A stretch of DNA of 8,495 nt from Pseudomonadota bacterium (GCA_023390695.1 JAEWCJ010000344.1:1-8495); one strand, 5' to 3'. Positions 1 to 7,283 are shown, counted from the stretch's first letter. Notes: generated by a model not told the origin, from the letters alone. Numbers and translations are program-made.

Positions 1-3
1 GGC

Positions 4-1242
4 ATGATATCAACGCGACCACATTCATCCGCGCAGTCCGGTGATGACGGGAGATCGGTTGCGGGCGAACGAAACGAAGACCTCGGCAGTGCGATTCGCA
101 TTCGCCTTGCCGGCTTTGGGCGAATGCTGCGCGACAACGGCTTCAAGATCGGCTTGGCCGAAACCCAGGACGCACTCCGGCTGTTCGCCTCACCGGTCGC
201 CGTACGCTCGTCTTCTCTGAAACCGGCTCTGCGTGCCCTGTTCTGCGCCAATCATTCCGATTGGGAAAAGTTCGACGAATTGTTCGATGCCTTCTGGCTG
301 GGCCGTGGTATCCGCCAACGGACCGTAATTGCGGGTGCTCCGGACCACAGCCACACGTCGTTGAGACGGCTGGCCGAAGCCTCCTCGGCGCGAGGAGGAA
401 AGAGCCGCCAGCCGGATCATGTCGAGCGGCATGCGGGCGATGCGCCCGCCGCGGGCGGCGAGGGCCGGCGCGAAGGCGCCTCGCGTCATGACAACCTTGC
501 CGTTGCCGACCTGCGTCACATCGTCGATCCGCAGGATATCGCGCAGGTTCACGCGCTGGCCGGGCGCCTTGCGCGGGTGATGCGCGCGCGCCTCGTGCGA
601 CGGCAGAAGGCGCGCAAGCGCGGCCGGCGCCTCGATCTGCGCCGCACCATCCATCGCAGCATCTCGCACGGCGGCACGCCGATTGACCTCGCTTTCCGCA
701 AACGCAAGATCAAGCCATTGCGTCTTGTCGTGCTGCTGGACGCTTCGGGCTCGATGAATCTTTATACTGCTTTCTTTGTACGCTTCCTGCATGGCATCGT
801 CGACGCATTCCGCGAAGCCGAGGCCTTTGTTTTTCATACCCGTCTCGCGCATGTCTCCGCTTCCATGCGCGACCGCGACGTGACGCGCGCAGTCGACCGG
901 CTTGCGCTGATGGCGCAGGGGATCGGCGGCGGTACCAAGATCGGAGAGAGTCTCGCCACTTTCAATCGCTGGCACGCAAGGCGGGTTATTCATTCGCGCA
1001 CGGCGGTGATGATCGTGTCCGACGGCTATGACACCGGCGAACCGGATCTGCTGGCGGGGGAAATGCGCCGTCTGCGCCGGCGCTGCCGCCGCATTGTCTG
1101 GCTCAATCCGCTGATCGGCTGGAAGGATTATTCGCCAAGCGCGCGCGGCATGCAGGCCGCGCTGCCCTACGTCGATCTGTTTGCGTCGGCGCATAATCTG
1201 GAAAGTCTCGCGGAGCTTGAACCTTATCTCGCGAGGATATGA
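4..1242 (+). CDS. coxE: VWA-domain protein, CoxE family (molybdenum hydroxylase maturation factor)
   Basis: 412-aa cytoplasmic-type protein with no signal peptide or membrane segment. The N-terminal helical region (about residues 30-105) has the CoxE look (GFKIGLAETQDALRLF). A Gly/Arg/His-rich, probably disordered linker (about 106-165) and a very basic stretch (about 190-215) follow. The VWA domain (about 238-400) keeps a complete metal-ion-dependent adhesion site: DASGS at 246-250, Thr311 in GGGTKIG, and Asp340 in VSDGYDTGEPDLL. In CO dehydrogenase clusters CoxE works with the AAA+ ATPase CoxD in maturing the Mo (Mo-Cu) active site; clusters for other molybdenum hydroxylases carry homologues. 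The XdhC-type gene 4 nt downstream supports that role. The start ATG overlaps a TGA (ATGA at 4-7), which would suit coupling to an upstream gene, but the true start could lie outside the window. The family call is firm; whether the partner enzyme oxidises CO cannot be told here. Confidence 0.88.
   Translation: MISTRPHSSAQSGDDGRSVAGERNEDLGSAIRIRLAGFGRMLRDNGFKIGLAETQDALRLFASPVAVRSSSLKPALRALFCANHSDWEKFDELFDAFWLGRGIRQRTVIAGAPDHSHTSLRRLAEASSARGGKSRQPDHVERHAGDAPAAGGEGRREGASRHDNLAVADLRHIVDPQDIAQVHALAGRLARVMRARLVRRQKARKRGRRLDLRRTIHRSISHGGTPIDLAFRKRKIKPLRLVVLLDASGSMNLYTAFFVRFLHGIVDAFREAEAFVFHTRLAHVSASMRDRDVTRAVDRLALMAQGIGGGTKIGESLATFNRWHARRVIHSRTAVMIVSDGYDTGEPDLLAGEMRRLRRRCRRIVWLNPLIGWKDYSPSARGMQAALPYVDLFASAHNLESLAELEPYLARI
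1233..1237 (+). promoter_or_regulatory. Ribosome binding site of the XdhC/CoxF gene
   Basis: GAGGA ends 9 nt before the ATG at 1247 and lies within the last codons of coxE. It decides the start in favour of 1247 over the in-frame TTG at 1181. Confidence 0.7.
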
Positions 1243-1246
1243 TCCC

Positions 1247-2074
1247 ATGCATACTGCAACGGACATCCTCTCAACAATCTCGGCACGCAAGGCAAAGGGA
1301 CAGCCTTTTGCCCTTGCAACCGTCGTACGCACGGTCGCGGCAACGGCCGCCAAGCCTGGCGCGAAAGCGGTGATTCTGCCGGACGGCACGATATCGGAAG
1401 GCTGGATCGGCGGTGGTTGCGCACGGGCCGCCGTGTTGAAGGCCGCACGAGACGCGCTCGCTGACGGGCAAGCGCGCTTGGTTTCGGTGCAGCCGCCGGA
1501 TGTTCTCGAGCAATACGGGCACGAGGCGGGAGAGGAGGAAGACGGCGTGCGCTTCGCCAAGAATATGTGCCCGAGTCAGGGAACAATGGATATCTTCGTC
1601 GAGCCTGTATTGCCGCGGCCGCAGGTCGTGGTGTGCGGATCGAGTCCTGTCGCGGTGGTGCTTGCCGATCTCGCCCGGCAGACCGGATTTGCCGTTACGG
1701 TTTGCGCGCCGGCAACCGAACAATCGGCTTTCGCCGAAGCGGACCAGCGGATCGAAGGTTATGCCTTGCCGGTCGAAGCGGCCGGAGCCCGCTATATCGT
1801 CATCTCGACGCAAGGCCGCGGTGACGAAGCCGCCCTCGCGGCCGCCCTGACCGTTGACGCCGACTATGTCGCTTTCGTGGGCAGTAAACGTAAGGCGGAG
1901 GCATTGCGTGAGGCCCTGGCGACGCGCGGCATTTCCGCCGGTCATCTCGCCAAGCTGAAGGCGCCGGCCGGACTCGATCTCGGCGCCATCACACCCGACG
2001 AAATCGCAATTTCGATTCTTGCCGAGATTGTTCAGGTCCGGCGTGGCAGGCGCCGTGCCGTGACGCTCGCGTGA
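1247..2074 (+). CDS. coxF: XdhC/CoxF family molybdenum-cofactor chaperone
   Basis: 275-aa protein with the two-domain XdhC/CoxI layout. The N-terminal domain (about 1-75) carries GWIGGGCARAAVLKAAR, with Cys58 in the family's conserved GGGC motif, proposed to bind Mo cofactor. A middle motif CPSQGTMDIFVEP (108-120) is also typical. The C-terminal Rossmann-like domain starts at VVVCGSSPVA (127-136), continues through YVAFVGSKRKAEAL (207-220) and ends with ITPDEIAISILAEIV (248-262). XdhC proteins bind sulfurated molybdenum cofactor and deliver it to the apo-hydroxylase in the cytoplasm. The ATG at 1247 is chosen because GAGGA lies 9 nt upstream and homology begins there; the frame also opens at a TTG at 1181, inside coxE, but those extra 22 residues are not family-like. 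It lies 4 nt after coxE, so the two are surely co-transcribed. The glycine loop GSSPVA replaces GAGHVA of classical XdhC, which points to the CoxF-like branch. Confidence 0.88.
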   Translation: MHTATDILSTISARKAKGQPFALATVVRTVAATAAKPGAKAVILPDGTISEGWIGGGCARAAVLKAARDALADGQARLVSVQPPDVLEQYGHEAGEEEDGVRFAKNMCPSQGTMDIFVEPVLPRPQVVVCGSSPVAVVLADLARQTGFAVTVCAPATEQSAFAEADQRIEGYALPVEAAGARYIVISTQGRGDEAALAAALTVDADYVAFVGSKRKAEALREALATRGISAGHLAKLKAPAGLDLGAITPDEIAISILAEIVQVRRGRRRAVTLA

Positions 2075-2147
2075 CGTCAGAAAATCTGGACCCTCTATTG
2101 GCATTTTCTCTTACGGGGTGAAGAAGGCCGTTTAAATCGCGCGCTGG

Positions 2148-2162
2148 GCCGTGGGTCACGGC
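2148..2162. repeat. Short perfect hairpin upstream of hyuA
   Basis: GCCGTG-GGT-CACGGC forms a perfect 6-bp stem with a 3-nt loop, 74 nt after the coxF stop and about 130-195 nt before hyuA, depending on its start. No T run follows, so it is a weak candidate for a terminator, mRNA end or operator. Confidence 0.35.
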
Positions 2163-2280
2163 ATCTCGTATCCAGCCAAGCCGCCGGAAACGCTGGCGCA
2201 CGCCACAGTGTCCGCGTCTGCCTGCCTCGCAGGGACTCATCGATGTCATAGCCCCCAGATCGCGCTTCCTATGGCTTCAT

Positions 2281-2285
2281 AAGGA
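2281..2285 (+). promoter_or_regulatory. Candidate ribosome binding site for the alternative hyuA start (TTG 2295)
   Basis: AAGGA sits 9 nt before TTG 2295. Its strength is equal to or better than that of the site for GTG 2358, so the longer 721-aa product is possible although its extra N-terminus lacks family similarity. Confidence 0.4.
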
Positions 2286-2345
2286 TTTCAAATTTTGTCC
2301 GGCGACCCCGGCCGACTAGCATCGCGACAGCTAAAGTCTTCAGTC

Positions 2346-2350
2346 GGGAG
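2346..2350 (+). promoter_or_regulatory. Ribosome binding site for the preferred hyuA start (GTG 2358)
   Basis: GGGAG lies 7 nt before GTG 2358. This start puts DIGGTFTD at residue 14, the position usual in HyuA proteins. Confidence 0.5.
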
Positions 2351-2357
2351 TCGCAGT

Positions 2358-4460
2358 GTGAATACAAGTGGGAAGCCGTCCTTTCGGCTCGGGGTCGATA
2401 TTGGGGGGACTTTCACCGATATAGTGCTCTTGGGAGACGACGGGAAAATCCATACCAAGAAGATCCTGTCGTCACCGCCGGATTACAGCGAGGCGATCGA
2501 AGAGGGGGTGCGGGCGCTGCTGTCCGAATCCGGTGTCGATGTCTCGCAGATCGTGGAATTCATCCATGGCACGACGGTCGTCACCAACACCATCATCGAG
2601 CGCAAGGGCGAATCCGTCGCGCTGATCACCACCCAGGGCTTCCGCGACGTCCTCGAGCTTGGCCGCTTCCGCGCGCCGACACTGTATGATTCGAAATTCC
2701 GCAAACTCGATCCGCTCGCCGAACGCCGCCTGCGCTTTGAGAGTTCCGAGCGCATGGGCGCCGACGGCAGCGTGATCCGCCCGGTCGATCTCGACGAGCT
2801 GGAGGCCATCGCGGCGCAGATCGAGCGCGAAGGCATCGTCTCGGTCGCGGTCTGCTTCATCAACTCCTATGTGAATGCCGACAATGAGACCGCAGCAGTT
2901 GCATTTCTGCGCAAACGCCTGCCCGGCGTATCGATCTCGGCATCGACCCAGTTGCTGCCGCAGATCCAGGAATACGAGCGCACCTCCACAACCGTGGTCA
3001 ACGCCTATGTGCGTCCGGTTGCGGAAGCTTATCTGGAATCGCTGCTGAAGCGGCTCGCCAACATCGGCATCTCCTGCGACCTGATGATCATGCAGTCGAG
3101 CGGCGGCTGCGTGCCCGGCGAAATCGCTGCGCAGAATCCGGTTTACATTGTCGAATCCGGACCGGCGGCGGGTGTCGTCGGCGCGCAGCGCCTGAGCGAT
3201 CGCCTGGGCGTGCCGAACATCATGGTGTTCGATGTCGGCGGCACGACCGCCAAGGCGTCGCTCATCGAGAACGGCGTGTTCGATGTCGCCACCGAATCGG
3301 AAGTCGGCGGAGCGGCGACACTCGGCCATCGCCTGATCCAGGGCGCGGGCTATGCGGTGCAGGCGCCGACCATCGATATCGCGGAAGTGGGCGCCGGCGG
3401 CGGCAGTATCGCGGCTGTCGACAGCGCCAATGGTTTGAAGGTCGGTCCGCGCAGCGCCGGTGCGGTGCCGGGGCCGATCTGCTACGATCGTGGTGGCGAG
3501 TTGCCGACCGTCACCGACGCCAATCTCGTGCTCGGCTATCTCAGCCCGGTGGCGCTGGTCGGCGGCGATCTGTCGCTGAACAAGGCAAAGGCGGAAGCCG
3601 CCATTACCGAACTCGGCAGCCGCATCGGCCTCAACATGGTCGACACGGCCTATGGCATCCATCTGATCGCCAACAGCAACATGATGCGCGCGCTGAACGG
3701 CGTGTCCTCGGAGCGCGGCCGTGATCCTTCGCAATTCACGCTGTTCGCCATCGGTGGCAATGGTTCGGTGCACGGCACGAAGCTGGCTGATGACCTGCGC
3801 ATGAGCACGGTGATCGTGCCACCGGCATCGGGCGTGTTCAGCGCGCTCGGCATGCTGTTCACCGATGTCGAACATCAGGTGATCCGCGCCTATTATCGCA
3901 ACCTGGGCGATGTCGATCCGGCGGCGATGAGCGGGCTGCTGCAGCAGATGGTCGACGAGGCGCGCCGTCTGCTTGCCGACAGCGGTTTTGACGAGAAACG
4001 TCAGGATATCAGCATCGTCGCCGATCTGCGTTATTTCGGCCAGATGACCACGCTGGCGGTGCCGGTGCCCGGCATTGCGGTCACGGAAGATGTGCTCGCG
4101 CGCTGCAAGCAGGATTTCACCCGGTTGCACGAGCTCAATTACGGCTACAGTTCTCCGGACGAGAAGCTTCAGTTCGTCGCGCTCAAGGTGATCGGCCGCG
4201 GTCTCTCCGATACGCCGCGCGTTCCGCCGAAGCTGGAGAGTCAGCGCCATGCCGCGAAAGAAGAGACGACGCGCAAGGTCTATTTCGGCCCCGAGCACGG
4301 CTGGCTGGAGACGCCGGTGATCGGCCGCGCCAGCGTGAGCGACAAGCCGCGCCAGGGGCCGCTCGTTGTCGAAGAATATGAGAGTACGTCCGTCGTGCGA
4401 CCGGGCTGGAGCGTGCAGGTCGACGGCTGGAGCAATATCGTGATGCGGAGAGTAAAATGA
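2358..4460 (+). CDS. hyuA: Hydantoinase/oxoprolinase family subunit A (ATP-dependent)
   Basis: 700 aa from GTG 2358, the usual HyuA length. HyuA binds ATP and phosphorylates an amide, lactam, imide or enol-type substrate, which HyuB then processes; both are cytoplasmic. The N-terminal ASKHA fold has the first phosphate loop DIGGTFTD (14-21), then HGTTVVTN (70-77). The second nucleotide motif is DVGGTTAK (292-299). ESGPAAGVVGA (266-276), EVGAGGGSIA (343-352) and GPRSAGAVPGP (363-373) are family hallmarks. The C-terminal domain has RYFGQMTTLAVP (558-569) and LHELNYGY. Odd points: GGNGSVH (466-472) stands where most relatives have GGAGPLH. Two starts fit: GTG 2358 (GGGAG 7 nt upstream, 11 residues before DIGG) and TTG 2295 (AAGGA 9 nt upstream, 21 extra unconserved residues). 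I prefer 2358. It overlaps hyuB by ATGA. The substrate is undetermined: hydantoin, 5-oxoproline, lactam or aromatic ketone are all possible for the family. Confidence 0.9.
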   Translation: MNTSGKPSFRLGVDIGGTFTDIVLLGDDGKIHTKKILSSPPDYSEAIEEGVRALLSESGVDVSQIVEFIHGTTVVTNTIIERKGESVALITTQGFRDVLELGRFRAPTLYDSKFRKLDPLAERRLRFESSERMGADGSVIRPVDLDELEAIAAQIEREGIVSVAVCFINSYVNADNETAAVAFLRKRLPGVSISASTQLLPQIQEYERTSTTVVNAYVRPVAEAYLESLLKRLANIGISCDLMIMQSSGGCVPGEIAAQNPVYIVESGPAAGVVGAQRLSDRLGVPNIMVFDVGGTTAKASLIENGVFDVATESEVGGAATLGHRLIQGAGYAVQAPTIDIAEVGAGGGSIAAVDSANGLKVGPRSAGAVPGPICYDRGGELPTVTDANLVLGYLSPVALVGGDLSLNKAKAEAAITELGSRIGLNMVDTAYGIHLIANSNMMRALNGVSSERGRDPSQFTLFAIGGNGSVHGTKLADDLRMSTVIVPPASGVFSALGMLFTDVEHQVIRAYYRNLGDVDPAAMSGLLQQMVDEARRLLADSGFDEKRQDISIVADLRYFGQMTTLAVPVPGIAVTEDVLARCKQDFTRLHELNYGYSSPDEKLQFVALKVIGRGLSDTPRVPPKLESQRHAAKEETTRKVYFGPEHGWLETPVIGRASVSDKPRQGPLVVEEYESTSVVRPGWSVQVDGWSNIVMRRVK
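4447..4452 (+). promoter_or_regulatory. Ribosome binding site of hyuB with ATGA overlap
   Basis: GGAGAG lies within the final codons of hyuA, 4 nt before the ATG at 4457. The ATGA overlap (4457-4460) implies translational coupling, which suits production of two subunits in fixed proportion. Confidence 0.65.
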
Positions 4461-6223
4461 CGAAATCGGCAATGCCGGCCATTGACCCGGTCAAGCGCGA
4501 GCTGATCAAGAACGCGCTGGTGACCATCGCCGACAACATGATCGCGCTGGTCATCCGCACGTCACGCTCCGTGGTGGTGAAGAACAATCTCGATTTCTCT
4601 GCCTCCGTGCTGAACGCGAAGGGCGAGATGGTGGCGCAGGGCCTTTCGCTGCCGGGCCATCTCGGCGCAACGCAACCGGCGTTGCGCGGATGTCTGGAGC
4701 ATTTCGGCGACAACATCCGTCAGGGCGACATCCTCTGCAACAACGATCCGTATGCCGGGGCGAGCCACCTCAACGACGTCTTCATGTTCCGCCCGGTGTT
4801 CCATGCGGGCGAGCTGATCGGCTTCCTCTCGATCATCCTGCATCACACCGATATGGGCGGCCGGGTTCCCGGCGGCAACGCGCCCGACAGCACCGAGATT
4901 TATCAGGAGGGATTGCGCATCCCGCCGCTGAAGATCATGGAGAACGACAAGCCGAACGAGACGCTGTTCCGCATCATCCGCAACAACGTGCGCGTGTCCG
5001 ACACCGTCGTCGGCGACATGCAGTCGCAGATTTCCAGTCTGCTCGCGGCGGAGACCGAGCTGCGCCGCGTCATCGCCGATTACGGCGTGGAGACGGTCAA
5101 GTTGTATATGGACGACCTGATCGACTACGCCGAGAAGCTGACCCGCGCCGGCATTGCCGCGCTGCCCGATGGCGTTGGTGAATTCACCGACTGGATCGAC
5201 GACGACGGCACTCCGGGCAGCGCGCCTGTGAAAATTCACGTCAAGCTGACGGTGAAGGGCGACGAGGCTGAAATCGACTTCACCGGGACCTCCCCGCAGA
5301 CCAGCGGGGCGATCAATCCCAACAAGTATTTTGCCATCGGCCTGTCGCTGGCGGTGATGCGCACGGTGCTTGACCCGAGCATTCCGGCCAATGCCGGCTT
5401 CAATCGGGTGGTCAAGGTGATCACGCCGGAGGGCAGCTTCGTCAATCCCCGCTTCCCGGCGCCGGTCGGCGCACGCGGCCTGGCCGGCTTCCGCGTCCGT
5501 CACGCGGTGTCCGGGGCGCTGGCAATGCTGCTGCCGGACAAGGTCGGCGCCTGTGTCGGCGGCAGCGAGTTCGCGCTTGTGCTTGCCGGCTATCCGAAGG
5601 GCCGCAAGCCGTTCCTGACGCTGGAGTTTCACAACGTCACCGGCATCGGCGGCGGACCGGATCGCGACGGCCAGGATGGCGGACCCTATGGTCTCGTCAA
5701 TATCGCCAACGTTCCGGTGGAGGTGATCGAGGCGGAAGGCCCGGTGCGGGTCGAATGCTACAAGTTCCTCGAGGATACCGAAGGCGCTGGCCGCTATCGC
5801 GGCGCGCTCGGCCTGGTGCGTGAATATCGGCTGCTTGAGGAGGAGGCGCTGATTCAGCTTCGCTCCGATCGCCAGTTCAACGCGCCGTACGGTCTGTTCG
5901 GCGGCCATTCCGGCGCGCCCGGCAAGATCATCATGAATCCGCGGATGCCGGATGAAGAAGTCAAGCCGTCCAAGTTCATCGGCAAGATGAAACGCGACGA
6001 CGTCATTCGCGCGGAAATGCCGGGGTCAGGCGGCTACGGCAATCCGCTGGAGCGTGACGCGGACGCTGTTGCCGAGGACGTGCGGCAGCAAAAGATTTCA
6101 TTCGGCAAGGCGCGCGACGTCTACGGCGTTGTTGTCGATGCGAAAAACTTCACGGTTGATGTCAAAGCGACCGAGAAGCTGAGGGCCGGGCAGAAGAGTG
6201 AGAAGGAAACGCTGAAGGCGTGA
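4457..6223 (+). CDS. hyuB: Hydantoinase/oxoprolinase family subunit B
   Basis: 588 aa, close to the usual length of a stand-alone HyuB subunit. It is the partner of HyuA: it takes the activated intermediate and carries out hydrolysis (or, in carboxylase relatives, C-C bond formation). Visible motifs in order: LDFSASVLNAKGEMVAQG (45-62), LPGHLGA (65-71), NNDPYAGASHLNDVFMF (95-111), HHTDMGGRVPGG (129-140), FTGTSPQTSGAIN (275-287), EGAGRYRGALGLVREY (442-457), RSDRQ (469-473) and the C-terminal PGSGGYGNP (522-530). His104, Asp107, His129, His130 and Asp132 are the obvious metal or catalytic candidates. The block around residues 41-51 reads KNNLDFSASVL instead of the common ERxDFSCA, and EDTEGAG replaces the usual DSGGAG, so this is not a textbook 5-oxoprolinase or hydantoinase. 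The last 40 residues are charged and unconserved. The end overlaps a GTG reading into the binding-protein frame (6220), but that gene probably starts at 6271. Confidence 0.9.
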   Translation: MTKSAMPAIDPVKRELIKNALVTIADNMIALVIRTSRSVVVKNNLDFSASVLNAKGEMVAQGLSLPGHLGATQPALRGCLEHFGDNIRQGDILCNNDPYAGASHLNDVFMFRPVFHAGELIGFLSIILHHTDMGGRVPGGNAPDSTEIYQEGLRIPPLKIMENDKPNETLFRIIRNNVRVSDTVVGDMQSQISSLLAAETELRRVIADYGVETVKLYMDDLIDYAEKLTRAGIAALPDGVGEFTDWIDDDGTPGSAPVKIHVKLTVKGDEAEIDFTGTSPQTSGAINPNKYFAIGLSLAVMRTVLDPSIPANAGFNRVVKVITPEGSFVNPRFPAPVGARGLAGFRVRHAVSGALAMLLPDKVGACVGGSEFALVLAGYPKGRKPFLTLEFHNVTGIGGGPDRDGQDGGPYGLVNIANVPVEVIEAEGPVRVECYKFLEDTEGAGRYRGALGLVREYRLLEEEALIQLRSDRQFNAPYGLFGGHSGAPGKIIMNPRMPDEEVKPSKFIGKMKRDDVIRAEMPGSGGYGNPLERDADAVAEDVRQQKISFGKARDVYGVVVDAKNFTVDVKATEKLRAGQKSEKETLKA

Positions 6224-6256
6224 GTCATTCCAACGTCTTTCAAGGGACAAAACATA

Positions 6257-6262
6257 TAAGGA
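6257..6262 (+). promoter_or_regulatory. Ribosome binding site of the Bug receptor gene
   Basis: TAAGGA ends 8 nt before ATG 6271. It decides the start over GTG 6220, which overlaps the hyuB stop and would put 17 residues in front of a complete signal peptide. Confidence 0.75.
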
Positions 6263-6270
6263 ATTACGCT

Positions 6271-7260
6271 ATGTTGAATCGTCGGTTTGTTTTGAAGTCG
6301 GCTCTTGCGGCGGGATTGAGCGCTCCGTTCGTGCGGATGGCGCGCGCGGCTTTTCCCAGCGAGGTCATTCGGATTCAGGTGCCGTTCGCAGCGGGCGGCA
6401 ACATCGACGTCCAGTGCCGTCTCATCGCGCAGAGGATGAATCAGCTTCTGAATACGTCGGTCATCGTGGAGAACCGGACGGGTGCGGGTGGAACCATCGG
6501 CGCGGAAGGCGTCGCCCGCTCGAAACCCGACGGCTACAACCTTCTCGCTGGCTCGAACGGCCCGATGACGGTGAGCCCGGCGGTGCGCACGAAAATCGGC
6601 TACGATCCGATCAAGGATTTTGCGCCGGTGGTGCTCACATCGCGGGTCCCGATGGTGCTGGCGGTAGGGAAGGATTTCCCTGCGCGCACGCTCGCCGAAT
6701 ACGTCGCCTATGCGAAGGCGAATCCGGACAAGGTCACGGTGGCAAGTTCCGGAGTCGGATCGAGCAGCCATCTCGTCATCGTCGATTTCGGCATGACCAC
6801 GGACACCAAGCTGGTGCATGTGCCGTATCGCGGCGCCGCGGCGACCGTGCCCGATCTGATCAGCGGATCGGTCAATTCGGTCGTGACCGAGCTTCCCAAC
6901 GTGCTCGCAGTCCACAATGACAGCAAGGCACGCATCCTCGGCGTCGCGGCGTCGTCGCGCTCCAAGCTGCTGCCGGATATTCCGACATTCTCGGAGGCGG
7001 GAGTGGCGAATTTCGAAGCGGCCAGTTTCTGCGGTCTTCTGGCACCGGCCGGTACGCCGGCGGAGATCATCGAAACGCTGCGCAAAGCCGTCATTACCAG
7101 TCTTGCCGATCCTGAAATCAGCAAGAAGTTCGATGCAATGGCGCTGGAGATTCCACAGCCGAAGGATCTGACCTCGCAGGCGTTCACGGACCTGTTGATG
7201 AAGGAACTCGCGGCGGCGAAGAGGGTCGCCACGGCGGCAAAGATCAAGGTCGACAACTAA
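6271..7260 (+). CDS. Bug-type (TctC family) periplasmic solute-binding protein
   Basis: 329 aa, typical of tripartite tricarboxylate transporter (TTT) receptors of the Bug family. The signal peptide is residues 1 to about 26: the twin-arginine-like NRRFVLK (3-9), a hydrophobic core ALAAGLSAPF and a likely cut after MARA, so export may be by Tat. Mature-protein hallmarks are VPFAAGGNIDVQCR (37-50), VENRTGAGGTIGAEGVA (66-82), KPDGYNLL (85-92), YDPIKDFAPV (111-120), VPYRGAAATVPDLISG (184-199), LPDIPTFSEAG (234-244) and APAGTPAEI (258-266). Bug proteins bind carboxylates, amides or aromatic acids in the periplasm and feed a TctAB permease or a sensor. No TctA/TctB gene is in the window, so this receptor is an orphan here. 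It starts 47 nt after hyuB with its own ribosome site and no obvious promoter, so it is probably the third gene of the operon. Cys49 sits where Ala is commoner. The ligand is unknown, presumably the HyuAB substrate or its precursor. Confidence 0.9.
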   Translation: MLNRRFVLKSALAAGLSAPFVRMARAAFPSEVIRIQVPFAAGGNIDVQCRLIAQRMNQLLNTSVIVENRTGAGGTIGAEGVARSKPDGYNLLAGSNGPMTVSPAVRTKIGYDPIKDFAPVVLTSRVPMVLAVGKDFPARTLAEYVAYAKANPDKVTVASSGVGSSSHLVIVDFGMTTDTKLVHVPYRGAAATVPDLISGSVNSVVTELPNVLAVHNDSKARILGVAASSRSKLLPDIPTFSEAGVANFEAASFCGLLAPAGTPAEIIETLRKAVITSLADPEISKKFDAMALEIPQPKDLTSQAFTDLLMKELAAAKRVATAAKIKVDN

Positions 7261-7283
7261 GTCGACGCCGACAGCAAGTGTAA

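Larger units (their letters stand above)
2075..2294. other. Intergenic gap between the cox-type pair and the hyu operon
   Basis: Non-coding stretch on both strands as far as I can judge. Small dyads are visible: the TGACGTCA palindrome over the coxF stop (2072-2079), GCCGTG/CACGGC with a 3-nt loop (2148-2162), and TGGCG/CGCCA with a 2-nt loop (2194-2205). None is followed by a T tract, so I do not call a terminator. A hyuA promoter is expected here if the operon has its own, but no convincing -35/-10 pair was found. TTGGCA at 2098-2103 has no matching -10 box at 16-18 nt. Confidence 0.6.

Noticed and set aside
190..1560. 456-codon minus-strand frame across coxE and the start of coxF
   Set aside because: It spans two well-supported plus-strand genes and shows no domain; it is a shadow of GC-rich codon usage.
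2098..2103. TTGGCA as a -35 box for hyuA, or as part of a sigma54 promoter
   Set aside because: No acceptable -10 box occurs 16-18 nt downstream, and the GC dinucleotide required at the -12 of a sigma54 promoter is missing.
1271..2104. 277-codon minus-strand frame opposite coxF
   Set aside because: Antisense shadow with no motifs. The XdhC family motifs are on the plus strand.
2472..4472. 666-codon open frame on the minus strand opposite hyuA
   Set aside because: It mirrors hyuA codon structure. Its product is rich in His, Arg, Ala and Asp with no recognisable domain, as expected for the antisense of a GC-rich gene.
4562..5908. 448-codon open frame on the minus strand opposite hyuB
   Set aside because: Low-complexity Arg/His/Ala/Asp composition and no family motif, while the plus strand has an intact HyuB with all its motifs.
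6220..6270. GTG 6220 as the start of the Bug receptor
   Set aside because: It would place 17 unrelated residues before a complete signal peptide, and a good ribosome site precedes ATG 6271.
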